Notes under the pieces: generated by a model
Database searches by the model: none
The model's input: only the letters and a program-made list of their open reading frames with translations
What the model was told of the DNA's origin: nothing
Shown: positions 18,598 to 28,285 of the stretch, piece after piece
Layout of the letters: each line of letters starts with the position of its first letter
Position numbering within the stretch: the stretch's first letter is position 1
Program-made: the position numbers and the translations under genes
DNA from: an uncultured Myxococcales bacterium
GTDB taxonomy: Bacteria; Myxococcota_A; Polyangia; Polyangiales; Polyangiaceae
DNA length: 64,000 bases
NCBI GenBank assembly: GCA_937949945.1
Contig: CALFEQ010000156.1
Coordinates: forward strand, 35,511-99,510
Reading direction: 5' to 3'

Positions 18598-19488
18598 TCA
18601 TGGCGCAAGACAATCGCGTGCGACGTCGGCGGCGATCGTGGCTGCGTCCGGCTCGTCCTCGCGGACGAGCTGCGTGTACTCGCCGTACGCCTGCAGCGCG
18701 TCGGGGCAGCGGTTCGCTTGATGTAGCGCTCGGGCACGACCGTAGATCGCGAGCGCTCGCGCGCGCGTGTTCGCGCCGAACTTCTCTTCGGCGACGCGAT
18801 ACGCGGCGACCGCCTCGTCCGTGCGGCCGAGCCCCTGCAGCGCGATCGCGCGGTTGTAGTCGATCCAACCCGAGTCGCGCGCCGCTGCCCCTGCCGCGTC
18901 GGCGGCAGCGAGCGCCGCCTCCCAGTCGCGCGCGATGACGGCGCTCGTCAGCCTCGTCATCGCCGGATCGGTGAGCGCCGGATCGACCGGCCGACAGTGC
19001 TTCGCGTACTCGTAAGCGAGCCGAACGCTCGTCGGGTCGGAACCGGCGACGAGACCGGCGTACTCGCGGTACGCCGCGTCCGCCTCCTCGCACCGTCCCG
19101 CGTCGGCGAGCGCGCGCGCTCGTCCCCAGATCGAGATGTTGCGTCCATGCGTCTCGCGATCTGAAAAGCGTCTCTCTGCCTCGCGATACGCCTGGACCGC
19201 CTCGTCCGTTCGACCGAGATGGTGCAGCGCGACCGCTCGATCGTAGTGCGCCCACGGATTCTCCGGAGACGCCCGCACCGCGCGATCGGCGAGCGCGTAG
19301 GCCTGCTCGTACGCGCCGCGACGGATCGCGATCGCGGACGGACGCTGGCTCGCGACGTACTCGGCCCCCGTCAGCTCCGCGGGCGCTGCTGCACGCGTGC
19401 GCGTGCGCCCGCACCCGGCCGCCCCGACGACGGAGACGACGGAGAGAAGCACGCAGGCGCCGACCCGGACGGCATGGTTCATCCGCAT
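18598..19488 (-). CDS. TPR-repeat lipoprotein
   Basis: 296-residue predicted lipoprotein: a signal peptide with lipobox VGAAGC near residue 25, then at least four tetratricopeptide-like repeats in two blocks, each block containing a near-duplicate of ALHHLGRTDEAVQAYREAE and RALADAGRCEEADAAYREY. The two halves are clearly internal duplicates. TPRs mediate protein contacts, so a periplasmic scaffold role is likely. Start codons at 19488 and 19482 are both possible. No operon partner is evident. Confidence 0.72.
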   Translation of the reverse strand: MRMNHAVRVGACVLLSVVSVVGAAGCGRTRTRAAAPAELTGAEYVASQRPSAIAIRRGAYEQAYALADRAVRASPENPWAHYDRAVALHHLGRTDEAVQAYREAERRFSDRETHGRNISIWGRARALADAGRCEEADAAYREYAGLVAGSDPTSVRLAYEYAKHCRPVDPALTDPAMTRLTSAVIARDWEAALAAADAAGAAARDSGWIDYNRAIALQGLGRTDEAVAAYRVAEEKFGANTRARALAIYGRARALHQANRCPDALQAYGEYTQLVREDEPDAATIAADVARDCLAP

Positions 19489-19882
19489 GGCGCGCGCCGT
19501 CGTGCATCGGCGATGCCAGCAGCGAGGAGCGCGGGACCGACGAGACGGCTGCGCGGCCGCTCGTCGCGACCGGCGGCGTCCGTTCGAGCTCCGAGCCACC
19601 GACGCGCTCGTCTCGCTCCTCGGATCGGTCTTCGGACCTCCGATCTGCGGACCCTTGATGCACGGGTCGAGCGTGGCGGTCACTTTGTGGCGCCGATGCC
19701 CGTGCCAAGGGTGTGAAGTGGCGGGCGCGCGCACGAGGTCCGATCCCGGTCGGCGTGCGCCGAAGCTCCTCGCGCAGCGGAGCAGCATGGGCCTCCGATG
19801 CGCTCAGCGACATCGAGGTCCGTTCCATCCGGCTCCGGTTGGCCAGGATGCTGCTTGCCGATGGCACTGCGGAGGTGACTCC
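19489..19882. other. 394-base divergent intergenic region
   Basis: Separates the TPR lipoprotein from the hemerythrin gene. It holds the putative sigma-54 promoter of the hemerythrin gene near its right end. I see no gene in the rest. Confidence 0.5.
19840..19855 (+). promoter_or_regulatory. Putative sigma-54 promoter of hemerythrin gene
   Basis: TGGCCAGGATGCTGCT, GG-N10-GC with TGGC and CTGCT. The predicted start site is near 19866, leaving a 17-nt leader that contains a GGAGG Shine-Dalgarno. The match to consensus is moderate. Confidence 0.5.
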
Positions 19883-20488
19883 ATGAATGCCGTCGATCTG
19901 ATCATCAACCAGCACCGCGAGATCGAGCAGTTGTTCACTCGCTTCGAGAAGGCGAAGCGGCAGGAGGAGAAGGAGAAGATCTTCAACCAGCTCGCCGCCA
20001 CGCTGGTCGCACACGACACCATCGAGCGCGAGCACTTCTACCCTGCGGCGGAGCGCGCCCTCGGGAAGAGCGAGGAGCTCGCGAAGGCCCTCGTCCAGCA
20101 CGGCCTCATGGAGTTCTCCATCTTCACCACGGAGAAGGCGAAGAAGAAGCCCAGCTTCGAGACGATGGTGAAGGTCCTCAAAGAGCTCAAGATGGAGCAC
20201 GTCGAGATGGAGGAGCGAGACATCCTCCCGAAGGCGAAGTCGAAGATGGGCTCCGAGCAGCTCGACAAGCTCGGCGCCGCGATGGCCGAGCGCTTCGAGC
20301 AGGCGATGTCGCGCGACTACCGGACGCCGGTCCGCGCGTTGATCGATCAGACGCTCGCCGGCCGGGTGACGGTCCCGCCCAAGCGGGTGGCGCGCACCGC
20401 CGTGGGCAGGAAGCGTGCGGCAGCGACGAAGACGCGGGCCGTGAAGCGTCCGAAGGCGCGGCGCGGGCGCGCCCGCGCGAAGCAGTGA
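19883..20488 (+). CDS. Hemerythrin-like (HHE) protein with basic C-terminal tail
   Basis: 201 residues. Residues 1-145 form a hemerythrin/HHE cation-binding four-helix bundle with candidate di-iron ligands in NQHREIEQLF, HDTIEREHFYP, HGLMEF and EHVEMEERDILP. These proteins bind O2 or NO or store iron at a di-iron centre. Residues about 165-201 are an Arg/Lys/Ala tail resembling histone H1-type tails, unusual for hemerythrins and able to bind DNA or anionic polymers. The ATG has GGAGGTGA directly upstream. A sigma-54 type promoter lies 43 nt upstream of the start. Confidence 0.85.
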   Translation: MNAVDLIINQHREIEQLFTRFEKAKRQEEKEKIFNQLAATLVAHDTIEREHFYPAAERALGKSEELAKALVQHGLMEFSIFTTEKAKKKPSFETMVKVLKELKMEHVEMEERDILPKAKSKMGSEQLDKLGAAMAERFEQAMSRDYRTPVRALIDQTLAGRVTVPPKRVARTAVGRKRAAATKTRAVKRPKARRGRARAKQ

Positions 20489-20638
20489 GCAGAGCGATCG
20501 CCGACGGCGCGCGAGGAGGGCGTCGCTCACCGCGCTCGCGGCGCGCCGGCGTTCTCCCGCCTGCGATCGACGACGCTCCTCGACGCGATCGGCCGCGTAC
20601 GCTCGCGCATCGGGCGTCCCTCGGCGCGAGGACGCGCG

Positions 20639-21322
20639 TCATGCGCTGGCGTGACGCCGCCTCCGACGCTCGCGGGTCGCCGCGGCCGCGACCTCCGGCA
20701 CCTTCTTGACCCACAGCTCCAGCGTCCCGGCGCAGTTCTCTCGTCTCACGAGCTCGTAGCCTTCGGGGATCGAGCCGCCGAACCCACAGTACGTGACGAC
20801 GCGCGTCCCGACGCGCGCGGCTTTCAGGAACTCCTCCGCGGCGCGCACGTCACGCCAGAACCGCTCCTCGCTGAGCTCGACGGTGTCGTCGAGGCGATCC
20901 TCTTTCGCGCTCAGATTCTCGGCGAACGGATTGAAGAGGTAGACGCCGTCGACGCTCGTGGGGTCGACGTCCTCGAGCGTCCCGACCTGGAAATCGACCT
21001 CGACGCCGATCGCCCTCGCGGCCTTCCTCGCGGCGGCGACGAAGTGCGGGCGATGCTCCACGCCGCGGACGCGGACGTTCTCGCGCGCCGCGGCCGCGAT
21101 GATGCAGAACTTCCCGACGCCCGCGCCGATGTCGAGGATGGTCGCGTTCGGCTTCGCGGCGAGGAGCTCCGAGGCTCGCATCGCCACTTCCACCGGCGTC
21201 CAGTACATGGCGGAGCGGGCGCGCACGCTCGGCTCGAAGACCTCGTCGAAGACGCGGTCGACCACGAGCTGCCCACGACGAAGAGCGCGAACGATGGCAG
21301 CGCCGAGGCCGGGTGAGAGCAT
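20639..21322 (-). CDS. SAM-dependent methyltransferase
   Basis: 227-residue class I methyltransferase. The SAM-binding glycine loop is in ILDIGAGVGKFCIIAAA (about residues 60-76), followed by the acidic motif in RGVEHRPHFV. The upstream helix with ARSAMYWTPVEVA and the later VYLFNPFAEN are seen in small-molecule or protein methylases; the substrate is unknown. The C-terminus is strongly basic. It ends convergent with the hemerythrin gene, with 150 bases between them. Confidence 0.78.
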   Translation of the reverse strand: MLSPGLGAAIVRALRRGQLVVDRVFDEVFEPSVRARSAMYWTPVEVAMRASELLAAKPNATILDIGAGVGKFCIIAAAARENVRVRGVEHRPHFVAAARKAARAIGVEVDFQVGTLEDVDPTSVDGVYLFNPFAENLSAKEDRLDDTVELSEERFWRDVRAAEEFLKAARVGTRVVTYCGFGGSIPEGYELVRRENCAGTLELWVKKVPEVAAAATRERRRRRHASA

Positions 21323-21569
21323 CGCTTCAGTCGGTGAACGGCAGGTGGGGCACGCCGCCCACCAGGCACGTTCCAGACCAACGGCTCGAGACGCGCGCCT
21401 TCGAGGCTGACCGCACGATCCTCGGTCCGTCGCGCGCCCGAGCGCTACGACGGCTACGTCGGACCGTCGCGACCGTCGCTCGACGGCGAGCGTCTCGCGC
21501 CTTTCGTCGTGACACGACCGGGCGTGCCGGCCGCACGATCGCTATGTCAGCGAGTCGTATCCGCGCAGC

Positions 21570-21812
21570 TCAGCCGCCGCTGGCCTGCTCGTCGGCCCGC
21601 GCGACGTCCGCGGAGAGCCAGAGGAGGGTGAGCGGGACGACGTTCGAGACGATGACGACCGGGATGGCCTCCGATCCGAAGAAGACGAGGAGGCCGACCC
21701 CGAACGCCACGGCGAAGAGCGTGAGCGCGGCAGCGAGACCGGTGCGCGACACTGCGGGAGCGGACGGCCCGGAGCGGCCGGAAGCGTGCAAGGATTGCGC
21801 AGACTTCTCCAT
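21570..21812 (-). CDS. Small two-helix membrane protein
   Basis: 80 residues with two predicted membrane helices (about 25-46 and 50-68). No family recognised and no clear Shine-Dalgarno; it is called from the coherent hydrophobic pattern and codon use. It may not be real. Confidence 0.4.
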   Translation of the reverse strand: MEKSAQSLHASGRSGPSAPAVSRTGLAAALTLFAVAFGVGLLVFFGSEAIPVVIVSNVVPLTLLWLSADVARADEQASGG

Positions 21813-21975
21813 GCCGCCGCGTTTTGCGAGGCACGTGCCCGAGCAGACCGTGCTCTTCGCCGCCGATTTCGAGTGATCCTCCGGCAGAAATCGCGCAAGG
21901 CGTGCGCTCGCGCTCCTATTTTGCGCGTCGGCGCGGAGCGCAAACGTTGCGCTCTTTCGCCGAGCTCCGCCGCCG

Positions 21976-22440
21976 TCAGCCGTCGACTTGCTCCATCGGA
22001 ACGATCTCTTCGCCGAGGGCGTCCGGTGTCAGGATGCGCTGCTCCTCGCGGGCCATGTCCTCGAGGAAGCTCTCCACGAACCAGAAGATCTCGTCGCAGA
22101 GCTCCCCGATGTCCCGCACGCCGTCCTCGGCGTCCTCCGCCAGCGCGCAGACGAGGAGCCGCCGTTGCTCGTGCTCCTGCGCGATCCGCTCCGCACGCAC
22201 CGGTCCCCATGCGTCCGCCTCCCGCAGGATCGGGAGGAGGACCTCGTCCTCGTAGGCGAGGTGCCGCTCGACCTCCGATCGGACGTGCGTGATCAGGCCC
22301 CGGACGTTCGGACGCTGCTTCTCGTCGCTCGCCGCCAGCCGAGTCGCCACCGCCAGCGCCTCGAGCAACCCGCGCATCAGCGCGTGCTCGGCGAGGATCC
22401 TCTGTCGAACGTGCTCGACGACTTCGATCGGGGAGGCCAT
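21976..22440 (-). CDS. Hemerythrin-domain protein
   Basis: 154-residue HHE-type protein with candidate iron ligands in AEHALMRGLLEAL, EVERHLAYEDEVLLP and AQEHEQRRLL, and Glu residues in FLEDMAREE. It differs from the other hemerythrin here by lacking a basic tail. GAGGA precedes the ATG, but a possible sigma-54 element (GGGCGAGCGCCGTGCT, 22452-22467) would place the transcript start at the ATG. It lies 33 nt downstream of the Usp gene on the same strand and may be co-transcribed with it. Confidence 0.8.
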   Translation of the reverse strand: MASPIEVVEHVRQRILAEHALMRGLLEALAVATRLAASDEKQRPNVRGLITHVRSEVERHLAYEDEVLLPILREADAWGPVRAERIAQEHEQRRLLVCALAEDAEDGVRDIGELCDEIFWFVESFLEDMAREEQRILTPDALGEEIVPMEQVDG

Positions 22441-22473
22441 GGTTCCTCGCGAGCACGGCGCTCGCCCTCCAGC

Positions 22474-22929
22474 TCACGCGCGAGATGCGCTCTCCGCGTG
22501 AACGGTGAGAACGGGGATCGACGACCGGCGGACGACGCCCTCGGCGACGCTGCCGATGAGCGCCCGAGACAGGCCACGCCTGCCGTGCGTGCCCATCACG
22601 ATGAGGTCCGCGTTCGCCTTCTTGGCGGCAGAGAGGACGCCGTCACGCGGGTCTGCCTGCTCGAGCGACGACGTGAGCGGGACACCGCGGTCCGCGTAAG
22701 CAGCGACGAGCTGCGCGAGCGAGTCTCGCGCGGCCTCGATGATGCGCGTCGCCATCTCGGCCGTGATCGTGAGCGTCCCGTCGGGGAACCCGACCACCGG
22801 GAGCTCGTACGCATGGACGAGGTGCACCTTCGCGTCGAGCTTCTTCGCGAGCATGAGCGCGTACTCGAGCGCAGCCTTGCTCGGCTCGCTGAAGTCGGTG
22901 GGGACGAGGATCGTCTTCGGGACGTTCAT
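22474..22929 (-). CDS. Universal stress protein (UspA family)
   Basis: 151-residue single-domain Usp with the full ATP-binding signature G-x2-G-x9-G-S in MGTHGRRGLSRALIGS and the N-terminal ILVPTDFSEPS strand. ATP-binding Usps support survival under growth arrest and hypoxia. The ATG at 22929 is the only start that fits the family N-terminus. It has no Shine-Dalgarno, and a near-perfect sigma-54 promoter ends 13 nt before it. It is divergent from the CBS gene, sharing a 194-nt regulatory region. Confidence 0.92.
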   Translation of the reverse strand: MNVPKTILVPTDFSEPSKAALEYALMLAKKLDAKVHLVHAYELPVVGFPDGTLTITAEMATRIIEAARDSLAQLVAAYADRGVPLTSSLEQADPRDGVLSAAKKANADLIVMGTHGRRGLSRALIGSVAEGVVRRSSIPVLTVHAESASRA

Positions 22930-22941
22930 GCCACACCATCG

Positions 22942-22957
22942 AGCAAGGGGCCTGCCA
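22942..22957 (-). promoter_or_regulatory. Sigma-54 promoter of uspA (leaderless geometry)
   Basis: TGGCAGGCCCCTTGCT on the minus strand, a full TGGCA-N6-TTGC match. The -12 C (22943) is exactly 14 nt before the ATG, as for three other genes in the window. Confidence 0.75.
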
Positions 22958-23008
22958 GTCGCCCGACCATCGTTTTCGTCGCCTCGTCGCGATCGGCCGC
23001 TCCCGCCG

Positions 23009-23023
23009 GCGCAGCATCTGCGC
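23009..23023. promoter_or_regulatory. Palindrome GCGCA-N5-TGCGC, putative activator site
   Basis: GCGCAGCATCTGCGC lies between the divergent sigma-54 promoters of uspA (52 nt away) and the CBS gene (73 nt away), the usual place for an NtrC-type enhancer. Two more perfect copies lie at 30003 and 47300. Confidence 0.65.
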
Positions 23024-23095
23024 AGCTTCACGCAGAAGGCGCGGCCGTCGCGGCGCGCCGTCGTCGAAACGCGAACGGAAGCGAGACGATCGCGG

Positions 23096-23111
23096 TGGCA
23101 GTGCTCTTGCA
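23096..23111 (+). promoter_or_regulatory. Sigma-54 promoter of CBS-domain gene (leaderless geometry)
   Basis: TGGCAGTGCTCTTGCA, a full TGGCA-N6-TTGC match. The -12 C (23110) is exactly 14 nt before the ATG at 23124. No Shine-Dalgarno is present. Confidence 0.75.
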
Positions 23112-23123
23112 CCACGTCTCGGC

Positions 23124-23561
23124 ATGGCAACGAGCGCACGAGGAAGGGCGGCCCACGAGAGCCAAGCCACGAAGCGAGCTGCCACCGTCGGCGAGGTCAT
23201 GACGGTGTGTCCGCACACGATCGGCAGCGATCAGAAGCTCGCGAAGGCTCACCAGATCATGCGAGAGCTCGGGATCCGGCACCTGCCCGTGCTGCGTGGC
23301 GGGGAGCTCGTCGGCGTCCTCTCCCAGCGGGATCTCTACTTCCTCGAGACGCTCTCCGGTGTCGACATCGACATCGATCAGGTCGCCGATGCGATGACGC
23401 CGGAGGTCTTCACGACGCACCCCGACGAGCCGCTCCGGAACGTCGCTCGTGAGATGGCGAACAAGAAGTACGGCTGCGCCGTCGTCATGGACGAGCAGAG
23501 GCGCGTGCGCGGCATCTTCACGGTGACGGACGCGCTCCGGTGTCTGGCCGACGTTCTGTGA
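23124..23561 (+). CDS. CBS-domain pair protein
   Basis: 145-residue protein consisting of two CBS motifs (about residues 22-75 and 85-140; VGEVMT begins the first and VADAMTPEVFTTHPDEPL the second). Stand-alone CBS pairs bind adenine nucleotides such as AMP or ATP and report energy state. The start at 23124 fits the predicted transcript start two bases upstream. The next gene, a Usp, begins 21 nt later without its own promoter, so CBS and Usp form an operon. Confidence 0.9.
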   Translation: MATSARGRAAHESQATKRAATVGEVMTVCPHTIGSDQKLAKAHQIMRELGIRHLPVLRGGELVGVLSQRDLYFLETLSGVDIDIDQVADAMTPEVFTTHPDEPLRNVAREMANKKYGCAVVMDEQRRVRGIFTVTDALRCLADVL

Positions 23562-23582
23562 AGTTCCCCACGGACCACGACG

Positions 23583-24005
23583 ATGAAGAAGATCCTCGTT
23601 TGCCTCGACACATCCTCTCGCGCACCATCGGTCTTCGCGGCCGCGCTCGATCTCGCACGTCGCACGAAGGCCCAGCTCACGCTGTTCCGCAGCGTCGGGC
23701 TCCCGCCCGAGCTCGCGCATGACGACGTCTTCGGCGTCAGCCCGAACAAGCTCGTCGACCGCTTGCTCACGAGCGCGCGCGAGGATCTCGCCCGCTACGC
23801 CGCGGACGTTCCTCCCGAGCTCGCAGGCGGCATCGAGGTGCGCGTCGGCACGCCCTGGAGCGCGATCTGCCAGCAGGCGCGAGACTCCGGCGCCGACCTC
23901 ATCGTGATCGGATCGCACGGGTATGGCGGTCTCGATCGCATCCTCGGTACGACGGCGGCCAAGGTCGTGAACAACGCCGCGTGCTCCGTCATGGTCGTGC
24001 GCTGA
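23583..24005 (+). CDS. Universal stress protein (UspA family)
   Basis: 140 residues, single Usp domain. The nucleotide-binding loop reads GSHGYGGLDRILGTTA, one residue shorter than the canonical G-x2-G-x9-G(S/T). It probably shares the sigma-54 promoter of the CBS gene 21 nt upstream. It ends 3 nt before the convergent alcohol dehydrogenase gene. Confidence 0.9.
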   Translation: MKKILVCLDTSSRAPSVFAAALDLARRTKAQLTLFRSVGLPPELAHDDVFGVSPNKLVDRLLTSAREDLARYAADVPPELAGGIEVRVGTPWSAICQQARDSGADLIVIGSHGYGGLDRILGTTAAKVVNNAACSVMVVR

Positions 24006-24008
24006 CCC

Positions 24009-25004
24009 TCACGGGACCAAGACGAACGAGCCGTCGACCTTTCCCTCACGCAGACGCAAGAGCGCGTCGTTCGCCGACGCGAGCGGAAGCGGCTCGAAGC
24101 GCGTCCGGATCGGGATCTCCGCCGCGAGCTCGAGCAGCTCGATCGCGTCCTGTCGCGTGTAGTTCGCGACGCTCACGAGGTTTCGCTCCCACCACAGGTG
24201 GTCGTAGGAGAACTCGGGGACGCGATCGAGGTGGATGGCGTTGATGGCGACCGTCCCTCCACGATCGAGCGCCCGAAGCGCGGCGACGACGACGTGGCCG
24301 ACGGGTGCGAACGTGACGGCGGCATCGAGCGGCTCCGGAGGTGTCTCCCCGTAGTCGCCCGCCCACTCCGCGCCCATCGCGAGGGCGCGGGCCTGCTCGC
24401 TCTTCGAGCGCGTCGCGACGAAGACACGACAACCCCAGTGGCGCGCCACCTGGAGACAGAGGAGCGCGGATGCTCCGAAGCCGTAGAGACCGAGCCTCTG
24501 CCCCGGCTCCACGCGGGTGCGCTTGAGCGAGCGGTAGCCGATGACGCCGCCGCAGAGCAGCGGCGCTGCCGCGACGTCGTCGTAGTCGTCCGGCAAGCGG
24601 AACGCGAAGTCCGCGTTCACGATCGCTCGCCCCGCATAGCCTCCGTCCACGTCCCAACCCGTGAAGCGCGCCCTCTCGCAGAGGTTCTCGCGACCGGCAC
24701 GGCAGTGCCGGCACTCGCCGCACGCGCTCGCGAGCCAGCCCACTCCGGCCCTGTCCCCGAGCGACCAGCCCGACGTACGCGGGCCGATCGCGACGACCGT
24801 CCCGACGATCTGGTGGCCGGGGACGATCGGAAGGCGACGCGCCGCGAGATCGCCCTCCGCGATCTGCAGATCGGTTCGACAGACGGCGCAGGCGCGCACC
24901 GCGATCGCGATCTCGCCCTCGCCCGGCTCCGGATCCTGCGCGTCGTCGAGCTCGAGGGGCCGTTCCTCTGCACGCTTCGGAGCTCTCAAGATCATCCGCT
25001 TCAT
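24009..25004 (-). CDS. Zinc-dependent alcohol dehydrogenase family protein
   Basis: 331-residue medium-chain dehydrogenase. Catalytic zinc ligands fit CAVCRTDLQ (Cys near 38) and the GHQIVG segment; the structural zinc site is the four-cysteine lobe CGECRHCRAGRENLC. The Rossmann region is LGLYGFGASALLCLQ, with the expected glycines partly replaced. Substrate and cofactor preference cannot be read. Similar ADHs cluster with Usp and CBS genes in low-oxygen regulons. The gene starts 39 nt after the phosphotransferase/kinase gene and is probably in the same operon. Confidence 0.87.
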   Translation of the reverse strand: MKRMILRAPKRAEERPLELDDAQDPEPGEGEIAIAVRACAVCRTDLQIAEGDLAARRLPIVPGHQIVGTVVAIGPRTSGWSLGDRAGVGWLASACGECRHCRAGRENLCERARFTGWDVDGGYAGRAIVNADFAFRLPDDYDDVAAAPLLCGGVIGYRSLKRTRVEPGQRLGLYGFGASALLCLQVARHWGCRVFVATRSKSEQARALAMGAEWAGDYGETPPEPLDAAVTFAPVGHVVVAALRALDRGGTVAINAIHLDRVPEFSYDHLWWERNLVSVANYTRQDAIELLELAAEIPIRTRFEPLPLASANDALLRLREGKVDGSFVLVP

Positions 25005-25043
25005 GGCGAGCCTCTCGACGCCGCCGGTCTCACGGCCGCCGGT

Positions 25044-26675
25044 TCATTGGACGAGCCCGCGAGGCCACGTCTCGATCTCGCGTTTCACCTGGGCGAGCGC
25101 CGACTCGACGGAGCCGCTCGTGTCCACGCGCACGTGCTCGCCGGGATCGAGCTCCGTGATCGGCTCGTAGCCCGCGGTGAACGCGTCGAACACGTCCGCC
25201 GTCGCGTCGGACACGCTCGACGCGGGATCGCGCGCACGCAGCCGAGCGCGGCACAGATCCTCCGGCGCGTGGCACTCGATCAATCGGAAGCGGACGTTGT
25301 GCTTGCGAGCGAGCTCGCGCGCGGCAGCGCGGAGCTTCGCCGTCCGGAACGAAGCATCGACGATCACCGGCCGCCCCGACGCGAGCACGACGCCCGCGCG
25401 ACGCAGGACCTCTTCGTAGACGCGCACGCTGAAGCTCGGGTCGTACGCGCCCTGCCACGCCTGCGCGGCGCTTTCGTGCGAGCTCGGGGCGATCCCGAGC
25501 ATGTGCTTCCGCGTCCGATCCGCGTCGACCACCGGCGCGCCGAGCTCCTCACCGAGGCGCTCGGCGAGCGTGCTCTTGCCCGAGGCGATGCCGCCGGCGA
25601 CGGCGACCAGGACCGGATCGAGCACCGACCTCCGGCGCGCCGCCTGCGCGAAGAGCAAGTAACGCCGCGCCTCCTTGGCCGCCTCGTCGCGGATGAGGCT
25701 CGAGCCGCTCGGGCCCGTCGCCATTCCCGCCGCGATCTTGGCGCGGACGCACGCGCGGTAGCTCTCGTAGAAGTCGACGAGCGCGTAGAGATCGAAGTCG
25801 TTCGCGGCTCGCGCGTAGACGGCGAGGAACCGCTCGGCGAGATCGACGCGCCCGAGGCGGGCGAGATCCATCGCGAAGAACGCGACGTCGGCACAAACGT
25901 CGCCGTACCGGTAGCGATCGTCGAACTCGATGCCGTCGATGATCTCGAAGTCCTCGTCGCTCGACCGGAAGAAGACGTGCTCGAGGCGCAGGTCGCCGTG
26001 ACCGTCGCGAATGAAGCCGTCGCGCATCCGCTGCACGAACAGGTCGCGGCGATCGCGGACGAACGCGCGCTGCCACCGCTCGATCTCGGTGAGCGCATCG
26101 TCGGACACGAAGCCCACCCCGGCGGCGCGCAGCGCCGCGAAGTTGTCGGTGACGTTCCGCTCGACGAGCTCCGGCGCGCCGAATCGCGCGATGGCCGGGC
26201 CGCCGGCGGCGCCGGCATGGAAGCCCGCGAGCCTACGAGCCAGCGCATCGACGTGCGCGCGCCCGAGCGCGCCGTTCGCGAGGAGCACGTCGGCGCGGCG
26301 CGCGTCGTCGAGCCGAACCATGCGCACGGCCCAATCCGTGATCACGCCGGAGGCGCCGAACGTGTGCCGGCCGTCGGACCGCCGGCGTACGGGCACGACG
26401 CCCAGATACGTCCGCGGCGCGAGCCTCCGGTTGATGCGCGTCTCCGTCCGGCAGGCGCGCTCGCGAGCCTCGAACGTCGAGAAGTCGAGGAACGGGAGCG
26501 TGACGGGCTTCTTGATCTTGTAGACCTCCGGCCCCATCAGGACCCACGAGATGTGGGTCTCGACGAGCCGGACCTCGCGGCGATCCCCGGACTTTTTCGC
26601 CTGCTCGCGCAGCTCGGCAAGGAGGTCGTCGACCATGTGACCGCAAGCCCGCACCTCTTGGGAGTACGCCGCCAT
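25044..26675 (-). CDS. Bifunctional aminoglycoside phosphotransferase-like/P-loop kinase
   Basis: 543-residue fusion. The N-terminal half resembles an APH-type kinase: YKIKKPVTLPFLDFSTFEAR is the family signature, with the catalytic-loop pattern in GHGDLRLEHVFF and a metal site near IDGIEFDDRYRYGD. The C-terminal half is a P-loop nucleotide kinase (VAGGIASGKSTLAERL). The natural substrate of this fusion family is not established. Two starts are possible: ATG at 26675, exactly 14 nt after a sigma-54 -12 element, or ATG at 26636 (MVDDLLAELREQ), which would leave a 41-nt leader. Confidence 0.85.
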   Translation of the reverse strand: MAAYSQEVRACGHMVDDLLAELREQAKKSGDRREVRLVETHISWVLMGPEVYKIKKPVTLPFLDFSTFEARERACRTETRINRRLAPRTYLGVVPVRRRSDGRHTFGASGVITDWAVRMVRLDDARRADVLLANGALGRAHVDALARRLAGFHAGAAGGPAIARFGAPELVERNVTDNFAALRAAGVGFVSDDALTEIERWQRAFVRDRRDLFVQRMRDGFIRDGHGDLRLEHVFFRSSDEDFEIIDGIEFDDRYRYGDVCADVAFFAMDLARLGRVDLAERFLAVYARAANDFDLYALVDFYESYRACVRAKIAAGMATGPSGSSLIRDEAAKEARRYLLFAQAARRRSVLDPVLVAVAGGIASGKSTLAERLGEELGAPVVDADRTRKHMLGIAPSSHESAAQAWQGAYDPSFSVRVYEEVLRRAGVVLASGRPVIVDASFRTAKLRAAARELARKHNVRFRLIECHAPEDLCRARLRARDPASSVSDATADVFDAFTAGYEPITELDPGEHVRVDTSGSVESALAQVKREIETWPRGLVQ

Positions 26676-26687
26676 GCCAAGCGAGCG

Positions 26688-26703
26688 AGCATCGGGTGTG
26701 CCA
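26688..26703 (-). promoter_or_regulatory. Sigma-54 promoter of phosphotransferase/kinase operon
   Basis: TGGCACACCCGATGCT on the minus strand: perfect TGGCAC at -24 and ATGCT at -12. The -12 C (26689) is 14 nt before the ATG. A weaker copy of the activator palindrome (CCGCA-N5-TGCAG, 26749-26763) lies 46 nt further upstream. Confidence 0.7.
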
Positions 26704-26917
26704 CGAGAAAAACGCCGCGATCCTCGCGACGTCCCGCGAGCGCGAGGCCCGCAAGGCGTGCAGGCCGGCGACGACGCTGCGCCCCCTGGAGCCCGGAGCC
26801 TGGAGCCTCTTTCTACTTCCTCAAATCCTTCGAGCTCAGCCCGTACTCGGCGAGTCGGTACTGGAGCGACGACGCTGCGCCCCCTGGAGCCCGGAGCCTG
26901 GAGCCTGGAGCCTCTTT

Positions 26918-28281
<1,364 letters not shown>

Positions 28282-28285
<4 letters not shown>

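Noticed and set aside
21345..21385. Two overlapping GG-N10-GC elements upstream of the methyltransferase gene
   Set aside because: TGG is present but the -12 blocks are GTGC with no palindrome nearby; overlapping chance hits are likely in this GC-rich stretch.
22452..22467. Sigma-54-like element 13 nt before the second hemerythrin gene
   Set aside because: The spacing is attractive but the -24 block is GGGCGAG and a usable Shine-Dalgarno exists, and the gene may be transcribed from the upstream uspA promoter. Mentioned under the gene only.
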